From positions 1 through 64,000 of the forward strand of contig NZ_JABVWW010000014.1 in the NCBI RefSeq assembly GCF_013350005.1: a stretch of DNA of 64,000 bases. The letters run 5' to 3'. The notes under the pieces were generated by a model, which saw only the letters and a program-made list of their open reading frames with translations, ran no database searches and had not been told where the DNA came from. This stretch comes from Methylocystis silviterrae. GTDB taxonomy: Bacteria > Pseudomonadota > Alphaproteobacteria > Rhizobiales > Beijerinckiaceae. The translations under genes and the position numbers were made by a program. Shown here piece after piece: positions 38,160 through 47,490 of this stretch (positions are counted from its first letter, which is position 1; every line of letters begins with the position of its first letter).

Positions 38160-38999
38160 ATGACCGACATCCTAAGAAAGATCGAAGCTTATAAGCGCAC
38201 CGAGATTTCCGAGGCCAAGGTGCGCATGCCCTTCGCGACGCTCGAGCGCAGCGTGCGCGATCATGATCCGCCGCGCGGCTTTGTCCATGCGATCGAGCAG
38301 AAACTGAACGAGCGTCGCATCGCGCTCATCGCCGAGATCAAGAAGGCGAGCCCGTCCAAGGGAATCATTCGCCCAGACTTCGATCCGCCGAAATTGGCGC
38401 GCGCCTATGAAGCCGGCGGCGCGGCCTGTCTTTCAGTGCTGACCGACACGCCCTCGTTCAAGGGCAGGCTCGAAGATCTCGAAGCCGCGCGAAAGGCGAC
38501 GCATCTGCCGGCGCTCCGCAAGGATTTCATGTTTGATCCCTATCAGGTCTATGAGGCGCGGGCTTACGGCGCCGATTGCATCCTCATCATCATGGCCGCC
38601 GTCGACGACGACGAAGCGAAGGCGCTGAACACGGCCGCGCATGATCTGCGCATGGATGTGCTCGTCGAAGTGCATGACGAGCAGGAGCTCGATCGCGCCC
38701 TGGCGCTGGAGACGCGTCTGATCGGCGTAAACAATCGCGATCTCCGCGACTTCAAAGTGTCGCTCGAAGTCAGCGAGAGGCTCGCCGAGAAGATTCCGCG
38801 CGACAAGATTATCGTCGCCGAAAGCGGCATCACGACGCATGACGACTGCGTGCGCCTGGAAAAATCGCACATCTTCACCTTCCTCGTCGGCGAAAGCCTG
38901 ATGCGCAAACATGACGTCGAAGCAGCCGCGCGCGAACTCCTGCAAGGCGCAACGGCCAATCACAACTCGGGCGCGCACAAGTCCCCCGCCGGCGCATGA
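38160..38999 (+). CDS. trpC: Indole-3-glycerol-phosphate synthase
   Basis: The 279-residue barrel enzyme closes the indole ring. The catalytic lysine region [12 protein letters not shown], the stretch [26 protein letters not shown]-like ([13 protein letters not shown]) and [10 protein letters not shown] are complete. It ends one base before moaC and so is probably co-transcribed with molybdenum cofactor genes. Confidence 0.96.
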   Translation: MTDILRKIEAYKRTEISEAKVRMPFATLERSVRDHDPPRGFVHAIEQKLNERRIALIAEIKKASPSKGIIRPDFDPPKLARAYEAGGAACLSVLTDTPSFKGRLEDLEAARKATHLPALRKDFMFDPYQVYEARAYGADCILIIMAAVDDDEAKALNTAAHDLRMDVLVEVHDEQELDRALALETRLIGVNNRDLRDFKVSLEVSERLAEKIPRDKIIVAESGITTHDDCVRLEKSHIFTFLVGESLMRKHDVEAAARELLQGATANHNSGAHKSPAGA

Positions 39000-39000
39000 C

Positions 39001-39480
39001 ATGAGCGCGCTGACTCACATCGGCGCGACGGGCGAAGCGCATATGGTTGACGTGTCGGCGAAGGCCGAGACGTCTCGCGTGGCGCTCGCCCGTGGCCATG
39101 TGGTGATGGCGCGTGAAACTCTGCGGCTCGCCATCGAAGGTCAGGCCAAGAAAGGCGATGTGTTCGGCGTCGCCCGCGTTGCGGGCATCATGGCGGCCAA
39201 GAAGACGAGCGAACTCATCCCGCTGTGCCATCCTCTGCCCCTGTCGAGCATCTCGGTCGAGATCACGCCCGATGACGCGCTGCCCGGCCTGCGCGTTCTT
39301 GCCGAAGCATCGGTCACCGGCAAGACCGGCGTCGAGATGGAGGCGCTGACGGCCGTCTCGGTCGCCTGTCTGACGATTTATGACATGCTGAAGGCCGCCG
39401 ATCGCGGCATGCGCGTCGAAGGCGTCGAACTCGTCGAAAAACGCGGCGGCAAGTCCGGCGACTGGCGACGCGGCGAATAG
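39001..39480 (+). CDS. moaC: Cyclic pyranopterin monophosphate synthase
   Basis: The 159-residue enzyme takes part in the first step of molybdenum cofactor synthesis. Signature parts are [38 protein letters not shown] and [20 protein letters not shown]. It begins one base after the trpC stop. Together with moeA nearby it supports a moco gene group, as is common next to trpC in alphaproteobacteria. Confidence 0.96.
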   Translation: MSALTHIGATGEAHMVDVSAKAETSRVALARGHVVMARETLRLAIEGQAKKGDVFGVARVAGIMAAKKTSELIPLCHPLPLSSISVEITPDDALPGLRVLAEASVTGKTGVEMEALTAVSVACLTIYDMLKAADRGMRVEGVELVEKRGGKSGDWRRGE

Positions 39481-39527
39481 TTCGATTGCGGCCGCAAGCC
39501 TCGCTATCGTAGCAGCCGACATATTTC

Positions 39528-39737
39528 ATGATTGGTGGAGGCGCCCGCCGAAATGAAATTGTCCCTCTCTCGGATCGTCGCCTTTTTTTGCTGGCGATCG
39601 CTCTTGGCGTAACGTTCTCCTTCGCTTATCCCGGCGTCGATATTGACGTGGCCCTCGCGACAGTCATCGTGCTCGTCGCGCTCTCAGTCGAAAGCCTCGC
39701 GGCGTTCATCTTTCGCCGCGTCGCGAACCGGGGATAA
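39528..39737 (+). CDS. Small two-helix membrane protein between moaC and moeA
   Basis: The 69-residue frame encodes a polar start, two hydrophobic segments (LFLLAIALGVTFSFAYPG and VALATVIVLVALSVESLAAF) and a basic end (RRVANRG), the pattern of a real small membrane protein with the positive end inside. No good ribosome binding site precedes the ATG, and a later internal start is possible. It ends 7 bases before the moeA start, which suggests coupling. Family not recognised. Confidence 0.5.
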   Translation: MIGGGARRNEIVPLSDRRLFLLAIALGVTFSFAYPGVDIDVALATVIVLVALSVESLAAFIFRRVANRG

Positions 39738-39744
39738 GTTTCGC

Positions 39745-40947
39745 GTGGATAAGCTTCTTTCCGTTCCCGACGCCCTAGCGCGGGTGCTCGCTGGGGCTTC
39801 ACGGCTTGGCGAAGAATTGACGCCGCTGGCGCGGGCGCGCGGCCGCACGCTGGCCGCCGACCTTGTCGCCCGCCGCAGCCAGCCGCCCCTCGCCGTCTCG
39901 GCCATGGACGGCTTTGCGCTGCGCGCCGCTGACCTCGCCGCCGGGCCGCTGCGCATCGTCGGCGAAAGCGCCGCAGGCCGCGGCTATGGAGCGGCGCTCC
40001 GGGCGGGTGAAGCCGTGCGCATCTTCACCGGCGCGCCAGTTCCCGAGGGCGCGGATGCGATATTGCTTCAAGAAGACGCTGTCGTGGCCGACGGCGCGTT
40101 GACGGCAGGCGCGCCGCCCGGCCCGCATATTCGCGGAGCTGGCCTCGACTTTCGCGAAGGCGCGATCGCGCTCTTCGCCGGCGTGCGCCTTGGCCCCGCC
40201 GAACTCGCGCTCGCCGCGGCGATGAACCACGCTGCAATTCCTGTCGCGCGGCGCCCGCGCGTGGCGATCATCGCTTCGGGCGACGAACTTGTCCCGCCGG
40301 GCGCCGAGCCCGGCCCGTCGCAGATCATCTCCTGCAACAATCTGGCGGTCGCCGCCATCGCCGAAGACGCCGGCGCCGAAGTCATCGACCTCGGCATCTT
40401 CCGCGACGATCTCGCGGAACTCGAACGCGGCATTGGCCTTGCCCGCGAGGCGCGCGCCGACGTTCTGGTGACGCTCGGCGGCGCGTCGGTCGGCGACCGC
40501 GATCTGCTGCGTCCGGCGCTGGCGCGCCAGGGCATGTCGCTCGACTTCTGGAAGATCGCGATGCGGCCGGGCAAGCCCTTGATCCATGGCGCTCTGGGCG
40601 ACTCCCGCATCCTCGGCCTTCCCGGCAATCCGGTCGCGTCCTTCATCTGCGCGCTGGTCTTTCTCGCGCCGCTCCTGCGCGCACTGCAGGGCGATCCGGC
40701 GGCCGGCGCCGACCGAACCGAGACGGCGATCGCTGGCGCCGATCTTCCCGCCAACAAGGGGCGGCGCGACTATATGCGCGCGCGGCTCGCCGTAGACGAA
40801 AATGGCCGCCTCGTCGCGACGCCGCAGCCGCTGCAGGATTCGTCGCTGCTCACCGAGCTGGCGCAATCGCAAGCGCTGCTGATCCGCGAGCCAGGCGCGC
40901 CGCCCCTGACGAACGGCGACCCGTGCCGCATCCTTCGGCTGCCATGA
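39745..40947 (+). CDS. moeA: Molybdopterin molybdenumtransferase
   Basis: The 400-residue enzyme inserts molybdate into molybdopterin-AMP. It shows SAMDGFALRAADL, GEAVRIFTGAPVPEGADAI, IIASGDELVPPGAEPGPSQI, TLGGASVGDRD and LGLPGNPVASFI. The GTG at 39745 is taken as the start because the conserved N terminus DKLLSVPDALARVL begins there; no other start fits the length. Confidence 0.94.
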   Translation: MDKLLSVPDALARVLAGASRLGEELTPLARARGRTLAADLVARRSQPPLAVSAMDGFALRAADLAAGPLRIVGESAAGRGYGAALRAGEAVRIFTGAPVPEGADAILLQEDAVVADGALTAGAPPGPHIRGAGLDFREGAIALFAGVRLGPAELALAAAMNHAAIPVARRPRVAIIASGDELVPPGAEPGPSQIISCNNLAVAAIAEDAGAEVIDLGIFRDDLAELERGIGLAREARADVLVTLGGASVGDRDLLRPALARQGMSLDFWKIAMRPGKPLIHGALGDSRILGLPGNPVASFICALVFLAPLLRALQGDPAAGADRTETAIAGADLPANKGRRDYMRARLAVDENGRLVATPQPLQDSSLLTELAQSQALLIREPGAPPLTNGDPCRILRLP

Positions 40948-41033
40948 ACCATGCCGCGCGTCCGTGACTTTGGCGCCGCAACATGGCAAAGGAAACGCGC
41001 GCGCTGATCAGCGCGCCACGAAAGCAGGCCCGC

Positions 41034-41732
41034 ATGTCGATCATCGATTCCGTCCGTAAGTCGCTCGTCCCGATCCATCCGGAAGGCTACGTCTTCATCG
41101 CTGGTTTCGCCGCCGTCTCCTTCCTGCTTGACTGGCTGTCGCCGACGCTCGGCTGGATGGGCTTCATCGCCACCGCCTGGTGCGCGTATTTCTTCCGCAA
41201 TCCGCCGCGGGTGACGCCGCTGCGCGAAGGGCTCGTCATCTCGCCCGCGGACGGCGTGGTCAGCGCAGTTGGCTTCTTTCTCCCGCCGGCCGAACTCGGT
41301 CTGGGAGCTGAGCCGATGCAGCGCATCTCCGTGTTCATGAGTGTCTTTGACGTGCATGTGAACCGTGCGCCGATCACCGGCCGCATTTCGAGAATTGCTT
41401 ATAAGCCGGGCCTGTTCCTCAACGCCGACCTCGACAAGGCCAGCGACGACAATGAACGCAGCGGCATGGTCATCGAAGCGCCGTCGGGGCGCTTTGGGGT
41501 GGTGCAGATCGCAGGTCTCGTCGCGCGGCGCATCGTCGGATTCGTCAAGGAAGGCGAGCAAATCGGCGTCGGCGACCGTTTTGGTCTGATTCGCTTTGGG
41601 TCGCGCGTCGACGTCTATATGCCGTCATCGGCACGGCCCATGGTGGCTATCGGGTCCCGGGCCATCGCCGGCGAGACCATACTCGCCGACATGACCGCCG
41701 GCGCCCCTACGCTGTCATTCAAGGCGGGTTGA
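41034..41732 (+). CDS. psd: Phosphatidylserine decarboxylase, short (archaeal-type) proenzyme
   Basis: The 232-residue protein makes phosphatidylethanolamine. It is cleaved at Gly-Ser in [10 protein letters not shown] to form the pyruvoyl group. Family regions [12 protein letters not shown] and [18 protein letters not shown] are intact, and two membrane segments lie near residues 17-50. The ATG at 41034 ([11 protein letters not shown]) aligns with related alphaproteobacterial enzymes; a frame extending 17 codons upstream is not conserved. It is followed after 7 bases by pssA. Confidence 0.94.
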   Translation: MSIIDSVRKSLVPIHPEGYVFIAGFAAVSFLLDWLSPTLGWMGFIATAWCAYFFRNPPRVTPLREGLVISPADGVVSAVGFFLPPAELGLGAEPMQRISVFMSVFDVHVNRAPITGRISRIAYKPGLFLNADLDKASDDNERSGMVIEAPSGRFGVVQIAGLVARRIVGFVKEGEQIGVGDRFGLIRFGSRVDVYMPSSARPMVAIGSRAIAGETILADMTAGAPTLSFKAG

Positions 41733-41739
41733 ATAAGCC

Positions 41740-42582
41740 ATGGCCGATCCGTTCTTCTCCGGCCGTGATTCGCAAGAGGGCGTGCTGACGCCCTCCGAAC
41801 AGCGTCGGCTGCGATTTCGCAACATTCCGTTGCGCATCGTTCTTCCCAATCTCGTGACGCTGCTCGCCCTGTGTATGGGGCTGACGGCGATCCGCTATGG
41901 AATCGAAGGACGATTTGAAACGGCCGTGACGGCGGTGATGGCCGCGGCGGTGCTCGACGGGCTGGACGGCCGCTTGGCGCGCGCCATCAAGGGCACGTCG
42001 CGCTTCGGGGCGGAGCTCGACTCGCTTTCGGATTTCGTCGATTTCGGCGTCGCGCCCGGCCTGCTGCTGTATCTGTGGACGCTGCACGAGATCAAAGGCC
42101 TCGGCTGGTTCGCCGTGCTCGTCTTCGCCATCGCCGGCGCACTACGGCTCGCCCGCTTCAATGTGACGATGGACGATCCGACGAAGCCCGCCTGGCACGC
42201 CGAATTCTTTGTCGGCATGCCGGCGCCCGCCGGCGCCGTGACGGTGTTGCTGCCGCTCTATCTGCATTTCTCCGTCTTGGAGCTGCCGGCATCGAAGGCG
42301 ATGACGCCGTTTTACATCGTCTACGTGCTCGGCATCGCCTTCCTGATGGCGAGCCGCATTCCGCATTTCTCAGGAAAACGCATCGGGCGCATACCGCGCG
42401 ACCTCGTCATTCCGGTGCTTTTCGGCGTGGGCGTGACGGCGCTGCTGCTTGCGATCTACCCGATGGAGCTGCTCGCCGTGCTCAGCGTCGCGTTCCTCGC
42501 CGCTATTCCGTTCAGCGTGAGGCGATACAACCGTCTCGCGAAGGCCGAGGCGGAAAAAGCGGCGGCGCCGAAAGAGGCGTGA
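41740..42582 (+). CDS. pssA: CDP-diacylglycerol-serine O-phosphatidyltransferase
   Basis: The 280-residue membrane enzyme makes phosphatidylserine, the substrate of the Psd encoded just before it. The CDP-alcohol phosphotransferase motif DGLDGRLARAIKGTSRFGAE continuing into LDSLSD is complete, within about eight helices. The C-terminal tail is Lys/Ala-rich. Type II PssA in operon with psd is the usual alphaproteobacterial arrangement. Confidence 0.95.
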   Translation: MADPFFSGRDSQEGVLTPSEQRRLRFRNIPLRIVLPNLVTLLALCMGLTAIRYGIEGRFETAVTAVMAAAVLDGLDGRLARAIKGTSRFGAELDSLSDFVDFGVAPGLLLYLWTLHEIKGLGWFAVLVFAIAGALRLARFNVTMDDPTKPAWHAEFFVGMPAPAGAVTVLLPLYLHFSVLELPASKAMTPFYIVYVLGIAFLMASRIPHFSGKRIGRIPRDLVIPVLFGVGVTALLLAIYPMELLAVLSVAFLAAIPFSVRRYNRLAKAEAEKAAAPKEA

Positions 42583-42604
42583 CAGTAAGCAGTAAGCGCT
42601 GACG

Positions 42605-42823
42605 TCAAAAGCGATCTGCACGGTCGCGGTAGTTTTCCCGCCCAGCTCCTTGCGCGATTCCTGCCAGTTGATCGCGCTCAGGCACGGGAACGAGCAGCAC
42701 GCCAGATCCTTTGGGGATGAAGGCGAACTCCTAGCCGGGCTGCCATTTGTTCGCCTCGCAAACCGCTTTTGGGATCGAGATCTGAAATTTTGCGGAGAGA
42801 GTGACGGCGTCGGAGTTTTTCAT
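42605..42823 (-). pseudogene. SpoVT/AbrB-type antitoxin gene with an in-frame amber codon
   Basis: Reading leftward from the ATG at 42823, the frame gives MKNSDAVTLSAKFQISIPKA, then VCEANKWQPG, a TAG at 42731-42733, then EFAFIPKGSGVLLVPVPERD and a normal end YRDRADRF with TGA. Apart from the TAG, which replaces the usual glutamine codon CAG of WQPGQEF, this is a full-length MazE/VapB-like swapped-hairpin antitoxin of 72 codons. No PIN-domain or other toxin gene follows: the sequence runs straight into pssA. It looks like the remnant of a toxin-antitoxin pair that has lost its toxin. Confidence 0.8.
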
Positions 42824-42883
42824 AAGCAACCATCGTCGATAGTCATCAAGTCAGAAATTGACATAGGCCGTTCGAAATCAAGC

Positions 42884-44053
42884 TCACCGAGCGGCGGCGA
42901 GCGGCGCCAGCGGCTGGCTCTCGACCTTTTGATTGACGGGCGGCAAGGCGCGTTCCGGCTCCGCGTCGCTCCCACGCGCGTCAATCACCGCCTGCGTCTC
43001 GGCCTCGCCGGGACGCGGCGCCGTCAGTTGCGCGCCGATCTTTCGCACCACGTCGGGCGCTTCGGCGAAGGCGCCGTGGCCGACGAAGTCCGTCGAGAAC
43101 GACGAGATGTCGTGCACGGCGACGCCCAATCGATCGAGCTCAGACTTGTCTTCAGGATTGGTGGGATTCATCGCGCCGAGACGGGGACGGTCGCCGGCGA
43201 TGCGCGACGCGAGAGACAGCGCGCGATCATTGTTGGCGACGAAGATCGACACATGCCGAGGATCGACGCGCGCGACCTGTTGGCGGAAAACATTGAGATC
43301 GATGTCGGGCGCGGCCAGCATGACCTCGCCAAGTTTGCCGTCGAGATCCGGATGACCGGACTGCGCGACGCCGCGCAGCGTCTCCATCGTCAACCACGCG
43401 CCCATCGAATGGGCGAGCACATGAATCCGTCCGACGCCCGGCGTGCGCGACAGTTCGACGACGAACTTCTCAAGCGCATCGCGCGAGACTGTCGCCGCCT
43501 CCTTGTCGGACTCATAATTGAACAGCCCGCCTCGGGAATTCCAGGTAAAGAGCGCGGGAACGCCGGAGAAGCGTCCATCGGCGACAATCTGCGCCAGACG
43601 ATATCGCGCCTCCTCGACTCCCGTGTTGAAGCCGTGCACGTAAAGCAACACGTCACGCGAATTGCCGATGCGCCCCGAGACATGCGAGGCGACTTCGCCG
43701 TAGAACTCCTGCTCATCCATGTTGCGCTTCGACAGCACCGTGAAATGCCGGCGCCGATCGGCGCCGCCGAAGCTTGGACGTTCGAGGCTTCCAGCACGAT
43801 GGTTGAGCGGGACGCCAATCGAGGTCAGTGAAAAATGCGCGCGGCCGTCGTCTGTCGCGCCCTCGGAACGCCGCGTCGAAGCGATGAAAATGGCGACATT
43901 TGACGGCTCCCCCTGGGCTCCAGAGACAAGAGAAACGGCGTTGCCGACGTGGCCGTCGACCATGCGCATGCCGTCCGACACGCAGCCGCCAAGCGACGCC
44001 GCGATCAAGAGCGCGCATAGGCGCGTCAGCGTTTCTTTTCCATGAGTGCGCAA
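42884..44053 (-). CDS. Lipoprotein with alpha/beta-hydrolase domain (DUF900)
   Basis: The 389-residue frame begins near a lipoprotein signal (LTRLCALLIAASLGGC, lipobox LGGC), so the mature protein should be lipid-anchored. The hydrolase core shows DVLLYVHGFNTGVEEA, FTWNSRGG, the nucleophile elbow LAHSMGAWL and later LAAPDID, as in DUF900 proteins. The start is uncertain: TTG at 44053 lies close to the signal, while the frame stays open to 44185. Substrate unknown. The last 60 residues are low-complexity. Confidence 0.75.
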   Translation of the reverse strand: MRTHGKETLTRLCALLIAASLGGCVSDGMRMVDGHVGNAVSLVSGAQGEPSNVAIFIASTRRSEGATDDGRAHFSLTSIGVPLNHRAGSLERPSFGGADRRRHFTVLSKRNMDEQEFYGEVASHVSGRIGNSRDVLLYVHGFNTGVEEARYRLAQIVADGRFSGVPALFTWNSRGGLFNYESDKEAATVSRDALEKFVVELSRTPGVGRIHVLAHSMGAWLTMETLRGVAQSGHPDLDGKLGEVMLAAPDIDLNVFRQQVARVDPRHVSIFVANNDRALSLASRIAGDRPRLGAMNPTNPEDKSELDRLGVAVHDISSFSTDFVGHGAFAEAPDVVRKIGAQLTAPRPGEAETQAVIDARGSDAEPERALPPVNQKVESQPLAPLAAAR

Positions 44054-44326
44054 ATTGGTTGGCTCGATCCAGCGCCTGCTCGGAAGTGAATCCTGAGCGG
44101 CGCGCTTCGACTGAGGCGCTTCGCCTCTCCCCCATCGTTTCTGACGAAAGAAAGCGACCAAAGCGGGGCGAGACGCCCGCCACAACAGGGAAAAAATCTC
44201 GACATTTCATGGATGCTGCGCAAATCGGTCGCACTTGCGCGAATGCGGGCCGCCTGCGCATAGTGCCAGGAAAATAACACTCAGGGAGATCCGACGTGGC
44301 GGCGCGCCCGCTATGTCGAAAAGCCA

Positions 44327-45256
44327 ATGCGGATCAAAATCTTGGGGTCGGGCGCCGGCGGCGGCTTCCCGCAATGGAATTGCAACTGCGCCAATTGCCG
44401 GGCGGTCCGCGCCGGAGCGCCTGGTTTTTTGCCGCGCACACAGTCGTCATTGGCGGTGAGCGTCAATGGCGTCGAATGGCTGCTCCTCAACGCCTCGCCT
44501 GATCTGCGCCAGCAAATCGCCGCCGCGCCCCAGCTTGCTCCGGGCCCCGACGACGGTTTGCGCGCGAGCCCGATCAAGGCGGTGGCGCTGACAAATGGCG
44601 ACGTGGACCACGTCGCCGGCCTTCTCAACATGCGAGAAGCGCAGCCGTTCAGCCTCTACGCCGCAGGACGCGTTCTTGATGCGCTCGGGGCCAATCCTAT
44701 TTTCACGATCCTGCAGACGCAGCTCGTGCCCCGCATTGAGCTGCACACAGAGAAAGCGACGCCTGTCACCGGAGCGGGCATTGATCTTGGGATCGCGATC
44801 CGCGCCTTTCCCGTTCCGGGCAAGATCGCGCTCTATCTCGAGAACGCCAACGCGCCGAATTTCGGCACAAGCGCCGGCGACACGCTGGGGCTTGAGATCA
44901 TCGAAACCGCGACGGGCGACTCGTTCTTTTATATTCCCGGATGCGCCAAGGTTGACGCGGACCTCGCCGAGCGGCTTCGCGGCGCCAAGCTGGTGTTCTT
45001 CGACGGCACGCTTTTCCACGAAAACGAGATGATCGAGCAAGGCCTGCTCGGCAAGACCGGTTCGCGCATGGGCCATGTCAATGTCAGCGGCGCCGACGGC
45101 TCCATCGCCGCGTTCGAGCCGCTCGACGTGAAGCGCAAAATCTACGTGCATATCAACAATTCCAATCCTCTGCTCAACGAATTCTCGGACGAATATGCGA
45201 TCGCCCAAGCCGCCGGCTGGGAAATCGGCGAGGATGGCATGGAGGTCGACCTGTGA
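44327..45256 (+). CDS. pqqB: PQQ biosynthesis protein PqqB
   Basis: The 309-residue metallo-beta-lactamase-fold protein begins MRIKILGSGAGGGFPQWNC, typical of PqqB, with the two cysteines of CNCANC. The metal region NGDVDHVAGLLNMRE and HINNSNPLL are intact. It is thought to hydroxylate the PqqA tyrosine during PQQ maturation. It heads pqqB-pqqC-pqqDE. No pqqA peptide gene lies directly upstream, so the precursor must be encoded elsewhere. Confidence 0.95.
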   Translation: MRIKILGSGAGGGFPQWNCNCANCRAVRAGAPGFLPRTQSSLAVSVNGVEWLLLNASPDLRQQIAAAPQLAPGPDDGLRASPIKAVALTNGDVDHVAGLLNMREAQPFSLYAAGRVLDALGANPIFTILQTQLVPRIELHTEKATPVTGAGIDLGIAIRAFPVPGKIALYLENANAPNFGTSAGDTLGLEIIETATGDSFFYIPGCAKVDADLAERLRGAKLVFFDGTLFHENEMIEQGLLGKTGSRMGHVNVSGADGSIAAFEPLDVKRKIYVHINNSNPLLNEFSDEYAIAQAAGWEIGEDGMEVDL

Positions 45257-46023
45257 ACGAGATCGTAGCCATTGATTGGCGCGGCGCCGCGCCGCTTGCC
45301 CGCGACGAATTCGAAGCTGCGATCCGCGCTGTTGGCGCCGAGCGCTATCACGACAAGCATGAGTTTCATAAGCTGCTGCACGGCGGCAAGCTCCAGAAGG
45401 AGCAGGTCGCCGCCTGGGCGCTGAACCGCTACTGCTACCAGGAGGCGGTGCCGCGCAAGGACGCCGCCTTTATGAGCCGCGTCCATGATCGCGAGCTGCG
45501 CCGCGAGTGGATACATCGCATTCATGATCATGACGGCCTCGGCGAAGAAGGCGGCGGCATCGAGCGCTGGCTCGTGCTGACGGACGCGCTCGGCTTCTCG
45601 CGCGATTACGTGACCTCTCGGCGCGGCGCCCTGCCCGCGACAAAATTCGCCGTCGAAGCCTATGTGCGCTTCGTCGTCGAGCAGCCGCTCGTCGTTGCGG
45701 TCGCGTCTTCGCTGACCGAACTCTTCGCGCCGTCGATCCATCGCGAACGCATCGTCGGAATGCTGGAAAATTACGATTTCGTCGACGACCAGGTGATGGC
45801 CTATTTCAAGCGCCGACTGACGCAGGCGCCGCGCGATTCCGAGTTTGCGCTCGGCTATGTGCTCGATAACGCCAGGACGCGCGCCGAACAGGAAGCCTGC
45901 GTCGGCGCCGTGCGGTTCAAATGCGACGTCTTGTGGGCGCAGCTTGACGCATTACATCACGCCTACGTCACGCCCGGGCTGATCCCGCCCGGCGCATGGC
46001 GGCCAGGAGAAGCCAATGTCTGA
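45253..46023 (+). CDS. pqqC: PQQ synthase PqqC
   Basis: The 256-residue cofactor-free oxidase performs the last ring closure and oxidation giving PQQ. It shows YHDKHEFHKLLHGGKLQ, NRYCYQEAVPRKDA, REWIHRIHDHDG and ERIVGMLENYDFV. It starts with GTG inside the pqqB stop region and overlaps pqqDE by 8 bases. It lacks the PqqD extension found in the PqqCD fusions of Methylobacterium; PqqD here is attached to PqqE instead. Confidence 0.95.
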   Translation: MNEIVAIDWRGAAPLARDEFEAAIRAVGAERYHDKHEFHKLLHGGKLQKEQVAAWALNRYCYQEAVPRKDAAFMSRVHDRELRREWIHRIHDHDGLGEEGGGIERWLVLTDALGFSRDYVTSRRGALPATKFAVEAYVRFVVEQPLVVAVASSLTELFAPSIHRERIVGMLENYDFVDDQVMAYFKRRLTQAPRDSEFALGYVLDNARTRAEQEACVGAVRFKCDVLWAQLDALHHAYVTPGLIPPGAWRPGEANV

Positions 46024-47488
46024 GGCGCAGGCCGCGCGGTTCGTGATCGGCCCGGACTCGCGTCCGGCCTTCACGCGCTACGCGCGGCTGCATGAAGACC
46101 GCGCGAGGTCTCGAACGGTTATTCTGGCGCCCGAGCGCGCCTATGAACTCGATCCGATTGGGCTCATCGTGCTGCGCGCGATTGATGGCGCAACGCGCCT
46201 CGCCGCTCTTTGCGCGCGCCTCGCGCAGCAATATTCCGCGCCCCTCGACGTTATCACGCGCGACGTCACGGCGCTGCTGCAAGGCCTCGCCGACAAGCGG
46301 CTGCTGCGCGACGGAACCGACGAATTTGCGGCGCCGCCGCCGTCTGCCTTCGCCGCGTCAATCGCGCCATTCGCGGGCGGACCTGCGGGGCTGCTCGCCG
46401 AGCTCACCCATCGCTGCCCGCTGCAATGTCCCTATTGCTCCAACCCGCTCGAACTCGAGCGCTCGAACGTGGAGCTCACGGCCGACGAATGGGGCAAGAC
46501 CTTCCGTCAGGCGGCGGCGATCGGCGCGCTGCAGCTGCATCTTTCCGGCGGCGAACCGACGGTGCGACGCGATCTTGAAGAGATACTCGCACACGCGGTC
46601 GACGCGGGACTCTACACCAATCTCGTCACCTCCGCCGTTCTGCTTACGCGGGAGCGGTTGCAGCGTCTCGCCGAGATCGGCCTCGATCATGTGCAGGTCT
46701 CCATTCAGGATGTCGTTCCTGACAGCGCCGACCGAATCTCGGGCTTTCAGGGCGGCGTCGCCAAGAAGCGCGACGTCGCGCGATGGACGCGCGAATTCGG
46801 AATGGGACTGACGATCAACGCGCCGATGCACCGGCAGAACATCGCGCATCTGCCGCAGATCATCGACTTCGCCATCGAGGTCGACGCGCAGCGCATCGAG
46901 ATCGCGCATATTCAATATTACGCCTGGGCGCAGATGAACCGCGCCGCGCTCATCCCGACGCGCGAAGCTTTTATGGAAACGGTCGGCATCGTCGACGAGG
47001 CGAAGAAGCGTCTCGCCGGCGTTCTCAATTTCGATTTTGTCATCCACGATCATTACGCGACGCGGCCGAAGGCCTGCACCGGCGGCTGGGGCCGATCAAT
47101 CATGGCGGTGACGCCATCCGGCAAGGCCCTGCCCTGCCACGCCGCGCAGACCTTGCCGGGACTCACCTTCGACAATGTGCGCGAGAGGCCGCTCGGCGAC
47201 ATCTGGCGACATGGCGCGGCCTTCAACACCTTCCGCGGCACGGATTGGATGAAGGAGCCCTGCCGTTCTTGCGAGCGCCGCGAAATCGATTTCGGCGGTT
47301 GCCGCTGTCAGGCGTTCGCGATCGCCGGCGACGCCGCGGCGACGGACCCAGCCTGCCACCTCTCGCCGGACCATGCGCGCTTCGCCGCTTACGCGGAAGT
47401 CGAATCGCACATCACGGCGCCCGACTTTATCTACCGCCGCTATGGCGGCGCCGCGGCGTCGACGGCGCGCGCCAAGGAGCCCGCCTAA
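46016..47488 (+). CDS. pqqDE: PqqD-PqqE fusion (peptide chaperone plus radical SAM enzyme)
   Basis: The 490-residue protein joins a PqqD domain (about residues 10-95: LHEDRARSRTVILAPERAYE ... GLADKRLL) to a full PqqE through an Ala/Pro-rich linker (about 100-120). PqqE shows the radical SAM cluster motif CPLQCPYC near 134, LHLSGGEPTVRRDL, SIQDVVPDSADRISGFQGG, and the C-terminal SPASM cysteines (CTGGWG, LPCHAAQ, CRSCERREIDFGGCRC). PqqE links Glu and Tyr of PqqA, which PqqD presents, so the fusion puts chaperone and enzyme on one chain. Confidence 0.94.
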   Translation: MSEAQAARFVIGPDSRPAFTRYARLHEDRARSRTVILAPERAYELDPIGLIVLRAIDGATRLAALCARLAQQYSAPLDVITRDVTALLQGLADKRLLRDGTDEFAAPPPSAFAASIAPFAGGPAGLLAELTHRCPLQCPYCSNPLELERSNVELTADEWGKTFRQAAAIGALQLHLSGGEPTVRRDLEEILAHAVDAGLYTNLVTSAVLLTRERLQRLAEIGLDHVQVSIQDVVPDSADRISGFQGGVAKKRDVARWTREFGMGLTINAPMHRQNIAHLPQIIDFAIEVDAQRIEIAHIQYYAWAQMNRAALIPTREAFMETVGIVDEAKKRLAGVLNFDFVIHDHYATRPKACTGGWGRSIMAVTPSGKALPCHAAQTLPGLTFDNVRERPLGDIWRHGAAFNTFRGTDWMKEPCRSCERREIDFGGCRCQAFAIAGDAAATDPACHLSPDHARFAAYAEVESHITAPDFIYRRYGGAAASTARAKEPA

Positions 47489-47490
47489 CC

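Noticed and set aside
44190-44326. Search for a pqqA precursor peptide gene directly before pqqB
   Set aside because: The only short frame (MDAAQIGRTC, 44210) lacks the Glu-xxx-Tyr motif of PqqA; pqqA must lie elsewhere.
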